From Thozetella sp. PMI_491 (Eukaryota > Ascomycota > Sordariomycetes > Chaetosphaeriales > Chaetosphaeriaceae), in contig MU270051.1 of the NCBI GenBank assembly GCA_021432635.1, positions 496,001 through 560,000 on the forward strand: DNA of 64,000 nt. The letters run 5' to 3'. Positions 1-10,671 of this stretch are shown in pieces. Numbering within the stretch: the stretch's first letter is position 1; the number at the start of each line of letters is the position of its first letter. The notes below the pieces were generated by a model. It had not been told where the DNA came from, did not search any database, and saw only the letters and a list, made by a program, of their open reading frames with translations. A program made the translations under genes and the position numbers.

Positions 1-412
1 GACATCTTGAGGGGGGGCTCATCACGGACGACAACCTTGCGAGTCCGCCGGATATTGAGAGCAAGGGGGTGGCTAAAGAGGGCGTTGTGGGTTTTTGCAT
101 GGTTACGGTCCCCGGCACAGCCGCCATTGAAGCACTGCAAGCACACGTCAAGACCGGTTGGGTCGTCCTGAAGAACGTTGCAGTCAGCAGATGTCGACGG
201 TACAGGCAGGCTGGGCGGGAAGCGGCGGGAGGGAAGAGCAGCAGGGCAGCGTTGCTTACTATCGAGTCAAAGCACTGGGTGCAGTCCTCGCGGTACACAG
301 ACTGAGCTGGGGTCGGCGGCCGTAGAGCTACGAGTCTGGGTTAAGTTGTGTCGCGGAGCGGCATCCGAGAAGAAGGGTTATTACTCAGAGATTCAACGTG
401 CGGGCAGGCCAT
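1..412 (-). CDS. UBP14: UBP14/USP5-type ubiquitin carboxyl-terminal hydrolase, N-terminal part, cut by the window edge
   Basis: This is the 5' end of a deubiquitinase that disassembles free polyubiquitin chains in the cytosol and nucleus. Three exons can be read: 412-385, 327-260 and 167 to the edge, with introns of 57 and 92 bp (donors GTAATA and GTAAGC). The spliced start reads MACPHVESL, then VYREDCTQCFDSI, then DDPTGLDVCLQCFNGGCAG and NHAKTHN, followed by HPLALNIRRTRKV. Cys and His placed this way match the N-terminal variant zinc-finger UBP domain of the UBP14/USP5 family, recognised from memory of the family. The frame stays open to base 1, so the catalytic Cys and His boxes lie outside the window. 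The first coding exon is only 28 nt. It diverges from ISU1 across 924 bp. Confidence 0.85.
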
Positions 413-1336
413 CTTTGCGGTCGTGTTGGTAAGTACTAGTTGTGGTAGAAAATCGGTGGGAGAGAAGATGAAGGAAGAATCGAAGGTTGGAGGCGGCGAA
501 GACGAAGGGAGCTCGGCTCCAGGCAGTGAGCTTCAGGCGCCTGAGGCAGTCGTCACAGCAGCGGCGGCAGGTGGATGTTGGCGGGGGGCAAACGCGAGTT
601 CCAGCTTGTTCCAGCTTGCCCCGCGATTTGCACAGAGCTCTCCGCCACAGCTCCCCAGCTCGGCCGCATATCGCCAGCTAACAGCCCAGCCGTCCGCTTG
701 CAGGATGTCCCCATACAACTTTATTGGTTCTTGATGTTGCACGATAGTAACCGGAAGGAGTGAAACTCTGTCGCACCCAATTCAAGAAGAAATTTTGAAA
801 TCCTGGGAAAAGGCATGTCATTTTTTTTTTGTCTTTTATCTAACCCCATATCAGAGCATACACAGTTCAAGTCGAGGCCATATTGCTAGAAATATTCGTG
901 GTCTGCTTCGCAATTCAGTGCATTACTCTGCACTGCGAGGCTAATTCTCGGAGCCGATTTTTTAGCTCCCTGTTACTCCGCGCCGGTGACACGCGGCGGA
1001 CGTCATTTGAAATGCATATCCCGCGAAATGATGCTAAAGACCGCCGTCTCCATATTTTACTGTCAGATACACCAATCAAGCGAAGCTTTTTATCTGATCC
1101 TGCCCCACACACGCCCTGTCGGTTCTCCGAGGCAGTAGCTGCGGAGATAGCATTTCTTTGCGATTTCGCTCCTCCCGGGAAGTTCTTCTTTCTTTCCCAT
1201 CCATATACTCGCCACCAACGATACCCTACCAATTCCGCTTCATCCGCGACCCCAAACCGAGACATCAGACACGCCTTTCTTTCTTTGAAGTGCGAACCAT
1301 CTCGATACCCCCAAAACAACAGCCATATCAGACACC
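413..1336. promoter_or_regulatory. Divergent intergenic region UBP14 / ISU1
   Basis: No gene is seen. The stretch separates two divergently transcribed housekeeping genes, so it must hold both promoters. There is a T-run at about 820-832 and a pyrimidine-rich leader just upstream of the ISU1 start. I see no clear TATA box. Confidence 0.5.
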
Positions 1337-2269
1337 ATGTTCGCGCGATCCCTTCGCGCCGTCTCCGGACGGGTTCTTTCTACCCCCCTCCGCGCCTCGG
1401 TTCGCCCTGCTCAGCGGCTGGTTGCCCCTGCCATCTCAATCGGCGCGACGCGGCAGTATCATGAGAAGGTCCTAGATGTGAGTGCTACCGATACCGGGGG
1501 CTCCGGCCGCCCATCCATCCTCCAGCATGCGGTACCATGTGCTAACCTGTGACCTTAGCATTACTCGCGACCGGTTCGTCACCATCCTCTCGCTAGCTCC
1601 CTCATCATCGCCCACTCACTGACACCTTTGACAGCGAAACGTTGGATCTTTCAAGAAGGTGGATGAAACAATCGGCACGGGCTTGGTCGGTGCGCCTGCA
1701 TGTGGAGGTACGTCGCTGGTATTTGCTTAGGAGCATCTATACGCTGGACGGTTTGCATGGTGTTGCGCTAGCATTGCTCTCCGTGACACGGGTTCAATAT
1801 CTACGGAATCGCTAACTGGAGACGGCAGATGTCATGAAGCTCCAGATCAAGGTCGACCCTAAGACCAACACTATCAGTGACGTCAAGTTCAGTACGTACC
1901 TCCCAGTGAGCGCTGGAGCGAGGGCTTCAGCTAACCATTTCGCAGAGACGTTTGGATGCGGCTCGGCCATTGCCAGCAGCTCGTATCTGACCGAGCTCGT
2001 CCACGGCATGACCCTTGACCAGGCGCTTGCTGTCAAGAACACCGATATTGCCAAGGAACTCTGCCTGCCTCCCGTGAAACGTAAGTTTTCCTGGGCGCCG
2101 CAAAACTCCCCACGCCTCCAACTTTGCTGACCATTCTGTAGTGCACTGCAGTATGCTTGCCGAGGACGCCATCAAGTCTGCCGTCAACAACTACTACACG
2201 AAGAACCCTAATGCTAGGACGACGAACTTGGGCGGCACCGAGGTGAAGCTGGAGTCCGCCAGTGCCTAA
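1337..2269 (+). CDS. ISU1: Mitochondrial iron-sulfur cluster assembly scaffold (IscU/Isu1)
   Basis: Scaffold on which the cysteine desulfurase complex builds [2Fe-2S] clusters in the mitochondrial matrix. Six exons join in frame: 1337-1477, 1559-1573, 1635-1707, 1829-1891, 1946-2080 and 2142-2269, giving 184 residues. Residues 1-40 are Arg/Ser/Ala rich, as in a mitochondrial presequence. The mature part starts at YHEKVLDHYSRPRNVGSF. The three cluster-binding Cys are Cys75 (ACGD, with Asp77), Cys102 (FGCGSA) and Cys145 (LHCSM). LPPVK at 138-142 is the Hsp70 (Ssq1/HscA) recognition motif. Exon 2 is a 15-nt microexon coding for HYSRP; without it the most conserved N-terminal motif of the family would be broken. 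The start ATG is preceded by a pyrimidine-rich leader and a CACC context. Function and model are both secure. Confidence 0.95.
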
Positions 2270-3936
2270 AGGAGCACTAGTTTGTATGGAAATTATGGGT
2301 TTTACATGGGAGGCGGTAACTCTCGGCGTCCTGCAAAGTGTGCAGCGACAGGGGGCATAAAGGAAATACCACCCGCAGGGCATTAAGATTGACTGAGAGC
2401 GAGAGTCTCGACCATTTTCGGCTTGCACTTGGAGTTTGGGGATCGGATGGTAGTGGCCGGTTCTGCTGTGTCTATCCTGGAAAAAGCACATTTATCCCTT
2501 CATGTCTATGAATCTGGGCTTGGGCCGCAGGAGCCACTGTTGCAACTGCACGCTTGGAAGTCGTTTCGCCGTGACTTCATGCCACGGAGCCAAAGTCAAA
2601 ACTGCGCAAAGAGGGGGCGGCTGCTGATGGCCGCAGGATTCCACTCCGTCCCCCCTGGTTTTCGATGTTCTAGTCCTCTTTGCCGCCCGACACATCGGCC
2701 CCGAGCTCTGAGTCCTCCGAAGACATTCGGGTCCGGTGCCAATATCTCCGGTACCACCGAACCAGGCCGAGTAAGGCCCATAGCAAATCATGAGCCGCCT
2801 ATTATACCCGTGGTGCTGCGCCCAGATCCACTTTGTGGATAAGGAGTTGCTGCTTCCCTCGACTACTCTACGCTCTCATTTTTGTCCACCGGGGATATTG
2901 AGGTACACAGAGAACAGTAATGGGAATAAGGACGAGTAGCCTGGGATACATCGTGCATCCCAGATAGGGCTATCCGTGAAAGCAGCAAGCGCGCCTATAA
3001 CCTTCAAAAGAGGCTGGAGACCGCTGCGGCGCCCCTTCAACCTCTACGCATGTTCGTTATCTGCTTGGACGAAACCTTCGACAAAGTCGTAGAGGCCAGC
3101 TTAAGCCGAATCTTAAACTAGGTGTCTAGCTGGACATTCACTAAGCATTGGGCCCGAGAGCGACCAGTACTAAAACCACTCTCTTTTGCCGCCTTTTCGC
3201 TCGATATAAGTAGATATTGGCTGGTAGCCTTCTTTAACAACACGAGTGAAGCGAAGGGAAGTCTTGCAGCTTAGATCCAATGGGAAGCTGATGCCGGGTA
3301 TCCTAGGCAGCCAACACGTTGGTTAGGGCTAATTTATCAGTGCTTTTTGAAATGGCGGCTAGAGCGCAACTTGATCTTGCGCCCATGGCACAGCAGTGAT
3401 TCCCGTTTCGAATACCTAGTAGTTTGACGGAGGACCAATAGCCTCTAGGAGGTCGTATCTAGCTAACGAAAACCGTGGTCAAATTTCGTACTGAATGTTC
3501 GAGTTCAGTTTTATTTGACCGGTTGTGTGCATTGGTGACGGATGGCTCTCACTTTCCTGCCTTCTAGAATAATACATTGGTTGACAACTTGATGGGAAAT
3601 ATTAGAATATGGCCTACCTCGCAAGTGGTTCTCCGTACCATGTTTGCCTTTTTTTCCCCTCGACTTCAGATTTTCATTTTGACCACAGATTACATTTTTA
3701 CCTAGGTCCGACTTGTCTTTCTCATAACCAATCTTCCCTCACTCATCTTCCCTCACTCATCTTCCCTCACTCATCTTCCCTCACTCATCTTCCCTCACTC
3801 ATCTTCCCTCACTCATTACCCATCGCATCTACACACCTTCCGCCGCAAGATTTATTACTTCTTTCCATCCTCTCACTCGCAGCCTACATCTCTCATCACT
3901 ATTGGATCGTGGTCATCACCCAGAGATCTCTTAACC
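2270..3936. other. Intergenic region ISU1 to dynamin-like gene
   Basis: I find no supportable gene in these 1.67 kb. It holds the ISU1 3' region, then about 1 kb without protein-like open frames, then the pyrimidine-rich leader of the dynamin-like gene containing the 14-bp tandem repeat listed separately. Confidence 0.5.
3731..3814 (+). repeat. Six perfect copies of a 14-bp repeat in the dynamin-like gene leader
   Basis: The unit ATCTTCCCTCACTC is repeated six times without a mismatch (84 bp). It ends 122 bp before the ATG at 3937, so it probably lies in the 5' UTR or core promoter. The unit is almost all pyrimidine on the coding strand, like many fungal CT-rich initiator regions. Perfect identity of all copies suggests recent slippage and likely length variation between strains. 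Confidence 0.95.
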
Positions 3937-6533
3937 ATGGACGAGATCTCACCTGGAGATCTGGGTCTCGACCCTGCTCGTATAGAACAGCTTGTGAGCG
4001 ACGACTTTGAAGAGCTCGTTCACACCATCCAAGCCGCCAGAGACCTTGGAGTTGGTGAACACTTCCGCTTCCCAACGATCGTAGCTGTCGGAAACCGAGC
4101 ATCTGGGAAAAGCTCTGTGCTTGAGGCGATATTCGGCATCAAGTTTCCAACCAGCGTCTCAATGGGTACCCGGTTTACAACCAGCCTGACTCTTCGGGCC
4201 TCGCCTCAGACCACTATCACACACCGAGCGACTCCGAAAAAGTTCTACGACGAATTCGAGGTGACGAAAGGTACGAACACGATCTCTATAATCATCAACG
4301 AAGTAAAACGGCAGCTAGATTGGCATCCCAACATGTCCGACTCGCTTGTCAAGGACACCTTGGTGATCCACGCCACCAGTCCCGACTTCCCAGCTCTAAC
4401 GATTGTCGACCTCCCCGGGTACTTTGACGCCCCAACCGACGATAAAGACACTGAGATGATCGCGCGCGACATAGCGCGAGGCTTCATGAAGCAGTCCAAT
4501 GCTATTATCCTGGCCGTGATTTCTTCAACTGAAAGCCCGTATGATCGCCAGGTTCTCAGCAAAGCAGCGAAGTATGACCCATCTCGAGAGCGCACAATCG
4601 GGGTGGTGACAAAGCCGGATCTTCTTCAGGCCGGTTCCGCTGGCGAGGGCTCTCTGGTTCGTTTGATCAAAGGCCTTGACGCTCGGACTAACCTACCTCT
4701 TGGATGGCACGTCCTCTGCAACCCTCCCGCAGAGGGAGGCGATGCCACCCAAGGGCACGATCAGCGAGAGGAGAAGTTCCTCGCAAGCATTCCGTGGATT
4801 TCATCATCGGAATTTAAGAAAGGAACAGTAACTCTACGCAAGACTTTGAGTCAGGTATTGACTAACAACTTGCGGGCTGCTCTGCCCAAGTTGATCACAG
4901 AGATCGAACCGAAGCTGCAAGCTCAACAGGCAAAACTGAAGACCATTAGCCAAACCCGATCCAGCCCGGAGGAACTCAAAGTGTACCTTGTCGATGCCGC
5001 CGACCACTTCCAAAAATTAGCTAGTGATGGCATTCATGGACGCTATCAGGACAAGTTCTTTGGCGCGCTAGACTTAACCCATGTGGACACAAAGAGCAAT
5101 TTCCAGAACGCCAGAAAGCTGCGGTCTATAATCCGCAACCTCAACCGTGGGTTCGTCAAGGCCCTCTCTATGAAAGGCGCTAGCTACAAGCTCGAATGCG
5201 AAGACAGCAAGGATCTGTCGTCGAATGAGGTGCCAGAGCACGTGAAGCCGTACCTCGAACTTTACATCGCGGCGGCAGCGGATACTGGCGCTCCTTCCGG
5301 GCTCAGCCTGAACACCTGGATCGCCCAGTTGGCATCGGGAAACCAAGGCGAAGAGTTTCCGGGCTCCGCCAACACGGACCTCGCTGTCCGCCTCTTCCAG
5401 ATGCAGGCGCGGCCATGGCGGCGCATCGCTTTCTACCATTTGCAGCTCGTGTTGAAGATTTCCCAGGCATTTGTGGAGGACCTGCTGTCTCACGTCGCTC
5501 AAGGCGACAATCTGACTTCGGAAGCACTTCATAAGGAATTTGGAGTGCCATTCTTCTACGCCAAGAAGACTCTCCTGAACGAGAAGCTGGAGGAGCTTCT
5601 GGCTCCATATGAATCAGGCTACGGCCCGGCTCGAGATGACCAATTTTACTCCCTCTCACAGGCGGCCGAGGGAATCGGCCACGCGGATTCCACCACAACC
5701 AGCGCGGAGAGGGTAGGATCGAAACGACGGCGCGTGGATCCGGATGCACTGTCAAACGAATTCGGCACGAACAAAGTGCTGAACTTGATGATGACGCATT
5801 ATCAGGTAAGAGGAGTATCAAACCCGATATTTCTTCGATCCTAGCGTTCTGACACTGAGATGGCAGATGTCCCTGACTACTTTCGCTGACAATGTCATAA
5901 ACTTGGCAATCGAAACTTGTCTCATCCGAGACCTGCCGAACATTCTGTCACCCAAGGGGGTGACTCGTATGCCCGATGCCGCTGTGCAGCAAATTTCGGC
6001 ACTGTACAAGGATGGAGAGCGGGAGAAGCAGAAACTTGAGAAAGAGATTTTGGGTCTGTCGTCTATACTGCAAACCTGCCAGCGACTGCGGCCACGGGAA
6101 AAGACAGGTGCGTTGCTGCCAAGACTCTCTAACGACTTGCAAACTACCAGATTATATGAATCGTCTAACCTGATGAACAGTTCTACCAGCTGCATTTTTC
6201 CATCTGTCACAGCCCCTGTCGAGGGCCGCTTCCCCGGCAAAACTGGCCGCCGATCTTCCGCACCGTCCCCCAGGTGCCGGGCTTGGACAGTCTGACGCAC
6301 CCATTGACCTGACTTCCGCGGTCCCGGAGTCCCAGCCTCTAGAACCTACTGGCGTCCCCACTGACAACATGCCTTGTCTAGTTCCGAATCCCTTGGCAGC
6401 CCCTCAGTGGATGTCAGGATCTCTTCCCATCCCCGCCCCGGTTGGGCGCGGTAGGCGCGGAGGTAATATCGGTGTCGCGACGACCCCTTCACCAAGCCTC
6501 AATAAGGGCAAAGGAACCTCCTCCGGACACTGA
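3937..6533 (+). CDS. Dynamin-like GTPase with proline-rich tail
   Basis: Large self-assembling GTPase of the dynamin superfamily. Three exons join in frame: 3937-5805, 5867-6107 and 6181-6533 (820 residues). The GTPase motifs are complete: G1 GNRASGKSS at 52-60, the switch threonines around 78-83, G3 DLPG at 158-161 and G4 TKPD at 225-228. A long helical middle/stalk region follows. The GED-like helix is coded across the first intron (residues about 624-703, from MSLTTFADNVINLAIE). The last exon codes for a Pro/Ser/Gly-rich tail of about 115 residues ending in GKGTSSGH. I see no PH domain and no membrane helix, so it resembles the fungal Mx-like group rather than Vps1 or Dnm1, which are more strongly conserved. 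The target membrane cannot be told from sequence. Stopping at the first intron would lose the GED, so the spliced model is preferred. Confidence 0.88.
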
Positions 6534-7160
6534 TATACCGGACCCTATCATAGATGAGGTGATGGGCATATTCGGGGAGTCGAGTTATACCACTCAATGT
6601 GCTGAACTGAACCACGAAATAACTAGCTGTACACGGTCTCATTCACTAGACTACATACCGAGCTGAGTACGAAATTAAGAGCGAAAGGAAGGAGGCTGTT
6701 TTCAGAGATTGCTGTGAAAGAGCTGCTTAGCTTGCGTGCCATGGCCGATGCCGGATGCCCGAATCTAGATTGTGGCAAGAATTAGCGATCAGGAGGACAG
6801 AGGGCCCTAGAGTACGCCTTCTATGCAGCAGATGTGCCCTTCTCATCAAGATAGAAAATCAAGTAATTTGCTTTCATAATTATATCCATCGGCGTGGCAA
6901 GTGATGTTTCTTACCAGATCGACCCCGGACACACTTTGCTGATTCTGATTATCACCATAAAAAGGGTGGTAGGTAAGAGGTATTCGGCTGCCTAGGAATA
7001 GTGAAAATCATGGTCTATTTCTTGAATCCATGATGGCCAATGAACGCCACAGCAACATAGATCATCTTAAGCGTTTCCGTCGGAAATCCCTTAAGTTAAC
7101 CCACCGCGCTCCCTTGACAAGCTGGTAAATGGCAGAACCCGCGGGCATAAAGCATGCACA
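6534..7160. other. Convergent intergenic region
   Basis: The 3' ends of the dynamin-like gene (plus) and the DUF4246 gene (minus) face each other across 627 bp. I see nothing else in it. Confidence 0.5.
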
Positions 7161-9368
7161 TTAGTGCTCGCACAGATTGTACTGCTCAAAATCCTCCTGC
7201 ACCCGTTCCGTCATCTGCGTTCGTTCCTTCATGAGCTCCAGGCGCAAGTTCTGGGCCTCCTCGATCCCCATCGGGTACTCGCCGACCTGGCCCGAGATCA
7301 TGTTCATCACCTCTCGGGGGAGTCCGAGGTTCAGCTTGCTGTAGCCCTTTTCCGCCCACCAGTCGTGCCGCTGCGGCGGCACGTTGCGAGTCGAGCAGAT
7401 GCGGTACTGCGGGTCGACGAGCCAGAGAACGAGGAATCGGCGGTGGCCGGGCTTGGACGGGTCCACGAGCTTGAACGGCGAGACACGGTGCTGCAGGGTG
7501 TTAGGGAAAGCCAGCAGGCGGCCGCCCGGGGTCTTGACATTGCCCAGGACCTGCACGGCCGGCTCGTCCGTCATTCTCTCGGTGCCGAAGATGATACTAA
7601 GAGGATCGTGTTCGCCCTGCTCGTACACCAATTCCATCTCGTCGAGGTAGGCTTTTTGTCGGAAGGAAAGAGACGCGTCGGTGACATTCTCGACGTCGAA
7701 ATAGTAGATAGCTGTCGCAACGATGTGCTCGTTCAGCATACCCTCCAGGTGCCAGGACCCACCCTCGTACTTCGGCTTTTCAGGGGTGAGCTCGATTGAA
7801 GCCAACTTTGGTATGATTTGCAAACCCTTAGACCGGAAGGTGTCTTCGAGATGGATTTCAGTGAACTTAAAGCGAGCCTCTGACCTGGATTGAGAGCGGC
7901 TGGAGTTGTTCTGGACGATTGGGCGCTGGACACCCGCCTTCCATTCTTCATAGGTAAACGAAACGCCGGGGTTGGGGTGCGTGGTTTGGCGGATGACCTT
8001 CCATTTATCGTACACTGCATTCAAGAGACTGTAGCCGAACGAGTTGAAGCTGCTTTCTGCGGTTAGCACTCGGCTCCTTTCTGCCTCGTCGAGTCGCTGT
8101 TGCATTTGGACGACACGAGGGTGCTGCGCGGGATCACCCGAGTACACTGCGCTGGCCCGCATCACCTCTAGATCCTCCTCCTCGTACATTTCTTCCTCGT
8201 CCTCGTCTAGATCATAGGCAGGCTCGTCCAAGGTCAAGAAAGCCATCGTCTTTTCCAGCAGTTCTGGAAACCGCGGGTCCTGGCGGCTCTGGAGCTTGTT
8301 GAGCTGATCCTGCCAGTCTGGCGAAGGAGGGTCCCATTCCGGCCCGAGGGTCTTAATTCGAGGGGGGGTCCTACCCCTATCGACACGGACGAGCACTTCG
8401 TTCCACAGGGGTATGGAAAGACTGATGAATTTCTCGATCGTGCGGTATAGATCCTGGTGCTTCTCAGGATGCAGATTATTGATGTACGAGGTGAGCTTGA
8501 CACCGGTGCCTTCTTCAGCGCAGAACTCGACTTCAGACGGAAGCCATTGGAAACGGCGGGACCAGTACAGTTCTGCATTTGATCTCTGCTGTCCAAAGAA
8601 GTGTCTTCTTGGCTGTGCAGGCTGTTCGGGAACAGGTTGGGTCGGAGCTACCTCGCCGGTGCCGCACGAGGCGAAGATATTCTCTAGGTCGACTGAACCT
8701 CCCTGAGATAGCACCTCAGTACGGCCGTAGACTAGAGGGAAGAGAGACGGGTGGACAAGATTCAAGACTTTGCCATCGGAACCTGGATGCCAATCTTTCT
8801 CCGCTTCTGGGACGGCAAGCAACCCGGCGACGCTTCGCTTGAGCTCGTCTCTCAGGGCTGGGTCGACCAAGGCATCAGCCTTCGCAACGCGGCTACCCGT
8901 ATCGTCTTCAATCCCATCCGTTAGCTAACCTCCAGGGCGACATGGCCATGCAACATAAATCATTAGGAGGTATCGCTTACACGTCAGCACCCGCTTCTTT
9001 GCATCAAAATCCGGCGCTCGGTCTCGGAGCTCGGTGAGAACCCAGTCCCAGGCCTGCTCGCTGATCATGTCGTCTGGGAGTGCCATGGATTCGGCCTTCC
9101 AGCGCGCCACGATCCCGTCGTCAAAGATCTTGCGGGTCCACTCGGCCTTGTCCGTGATGGTGTCCATGAGCCGAAGCATGGAAATCTCGCGGACAGTCAG
9201 CCGGTCAGCCGACCAGGAGTCACAGCCATGTGCGAAGGGCTGACGGGCAACACTCTCGGGTGTGTAGTAGCCATGCCGGTCGAGTGACTTATCAAGGGAC
9301 ACCCCGTTGAAACCCGGCACTTCCAACGGACCCTGACCGCTATTGTTCCAGGCGGGTTCCTGCGCCAT
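7161..9368 (-). CDS. DUF4246 family protein, possible Fe(II)/2-oxoglutarate oxygenase fold
   Basis: Two exons, 9368-8981 and 8905-7161, join through a 75-bp intron (donor GTAAGC, branch CTAAC, acceptor AAG) to a 710-residue protein. Across the junction it reads KKRVLTYDTGSRVAKAD, which fits this fungal family as I know it. The family has no settled function. In the C-terminal third I see a HxE motif in SWHLEGMLNE (about residues 515-517) and then GRLLAFPNTLQHRVSPF with a His near 602. GHRRFLVLWLVDP follows, with Arg near 618-619. This order (HxD/E, distal His, Arg about 15-17 residues later) is that of double-stranded beta-helix Fe(II)/2OG oxygenases. An acidic patch of Asp/Glu lies around residues 360-375. 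The catalytic idea is inference; the DUF4246 assignment is firmer. Confidence 0.82.
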
Positions 9369-10671
9369 TTTGTCCGTCGTGGTGTGCGAGTTCTAAATGG
9401 TTTCCTGCTATTTGGATTTGCTGTAGAGGCTGGAATTCCGCCGTGAGATGGCTTTTATCTATGCCGGTGCCGTCGTGAGCTAAGGGGCATTTTGACGTAG
9501 AGTGGAGATTGGTGCCTGCCCTGCCTAGAAGTAATATTGCTCTCGCCTACCTTGCCTACTTCAGGATGAGCCCAACGGGGCCGCTAGCCCTGAAGCTAGG
9601 TAGTACAAAGCGGGGTTTGTTGTTGGCAGGTCGCTTGGCTTGCGATTGAGACCTAGCTAGTAAAAGATCCGTTGTGCGGCTGAGCTTGCGGCGTGGACTG
9701 ATTCCATAGTACTGTGCCAGAGCCTCCAAATTGGATCTCAAATGAGTTGCACGTAGGTACCTAAGGGAACGTACATATAGTAGCTGCCGAGAAGCTACTG
9801 CAGACAGGGCCTGCAGAAGCTGGGGAAGTGGAGACGGGCCAGCCCCTGACCCGAGGACTGGGCCGAAGATACGAAGTTCAACCTGATCAGGGGGGGTTGG
9901 GGGAGATCAAAATCTACCTTAAACTAGATATATTCATACGACGCTTTGGGAGGCAGTCAAAGATGGCACGCATATCTCAGACTAGGCGGTGAGAACAGCT
10001 CCTCAATTCGTTCTTTCCTTGCGTTGATGATTGGCCTTGCGGCAAAACCTTCACGTGCAACCGCAAGCCATCTAAGACAGGCATTTTCTTGCTAACGATT
10101 GGTGGGAACGAAAGGAGGAACTGCTACAAGAAGCATCGGAGCGCAAAGTTTGGGGTTACACCATCGTATAGCCCCCTTTTCGTTTCTATTCCGTCCTGCT
10201 AGAAACGAGAAACAGCCCATAGCCATGCTGCATTTCGGGCCGCTGAAGTTCAGCACCTTCGGGCAGTCGCCGGAAGAGGTGGGGGTGGCGGCCGAGCTTC
10301 GTTTTTGACTGACCCCTCACTCTCGAGCCTCCACAATCCGGTCTGCGGCTACCAGTGAAGTAGAGTGTAATCAAGGACTTTAGAGCAATAAGATCTTCTG
10401 AGGGAGTGTGCAATGATAACTCCGAGTACCTGGCGAGAGCCGGAGCTCTGCGGAGCTACGTCGCTTCTTGCAGATCCTTTGGACACCCCCAACCTGGACC
10501 TCGGAATTAAGCACAGTTGGTGTAAGTGCTAGATCCCTGCTCCTGCTGTCAGCAGAGGGGACAGTCTATTTCAAAGCCGGTGTTTCCCACCCGTCGTCAT
10601 CCCTCCCCTCTCCTGCGCACCAAAGACTTCCTACCTGCCATCCCCAACACAGCCACGGGGCCTTCCACAAC
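9369..10671. promoter_or_regulatory. Divergent intergenic region DUF4246 / P450
   Basis: No gene seen in 1.3 kb; both flanking genes point outward, so it holds both promoters. It contains G-runs at about 9890-9902. Short open frames here have no protein-like character. Confidence 0.45.

Noticed and set aside
3731-3814. Tandem array considered as CRISPR
   Set aside because: Units are directly adjacent without spacers, and the genome is fungal.
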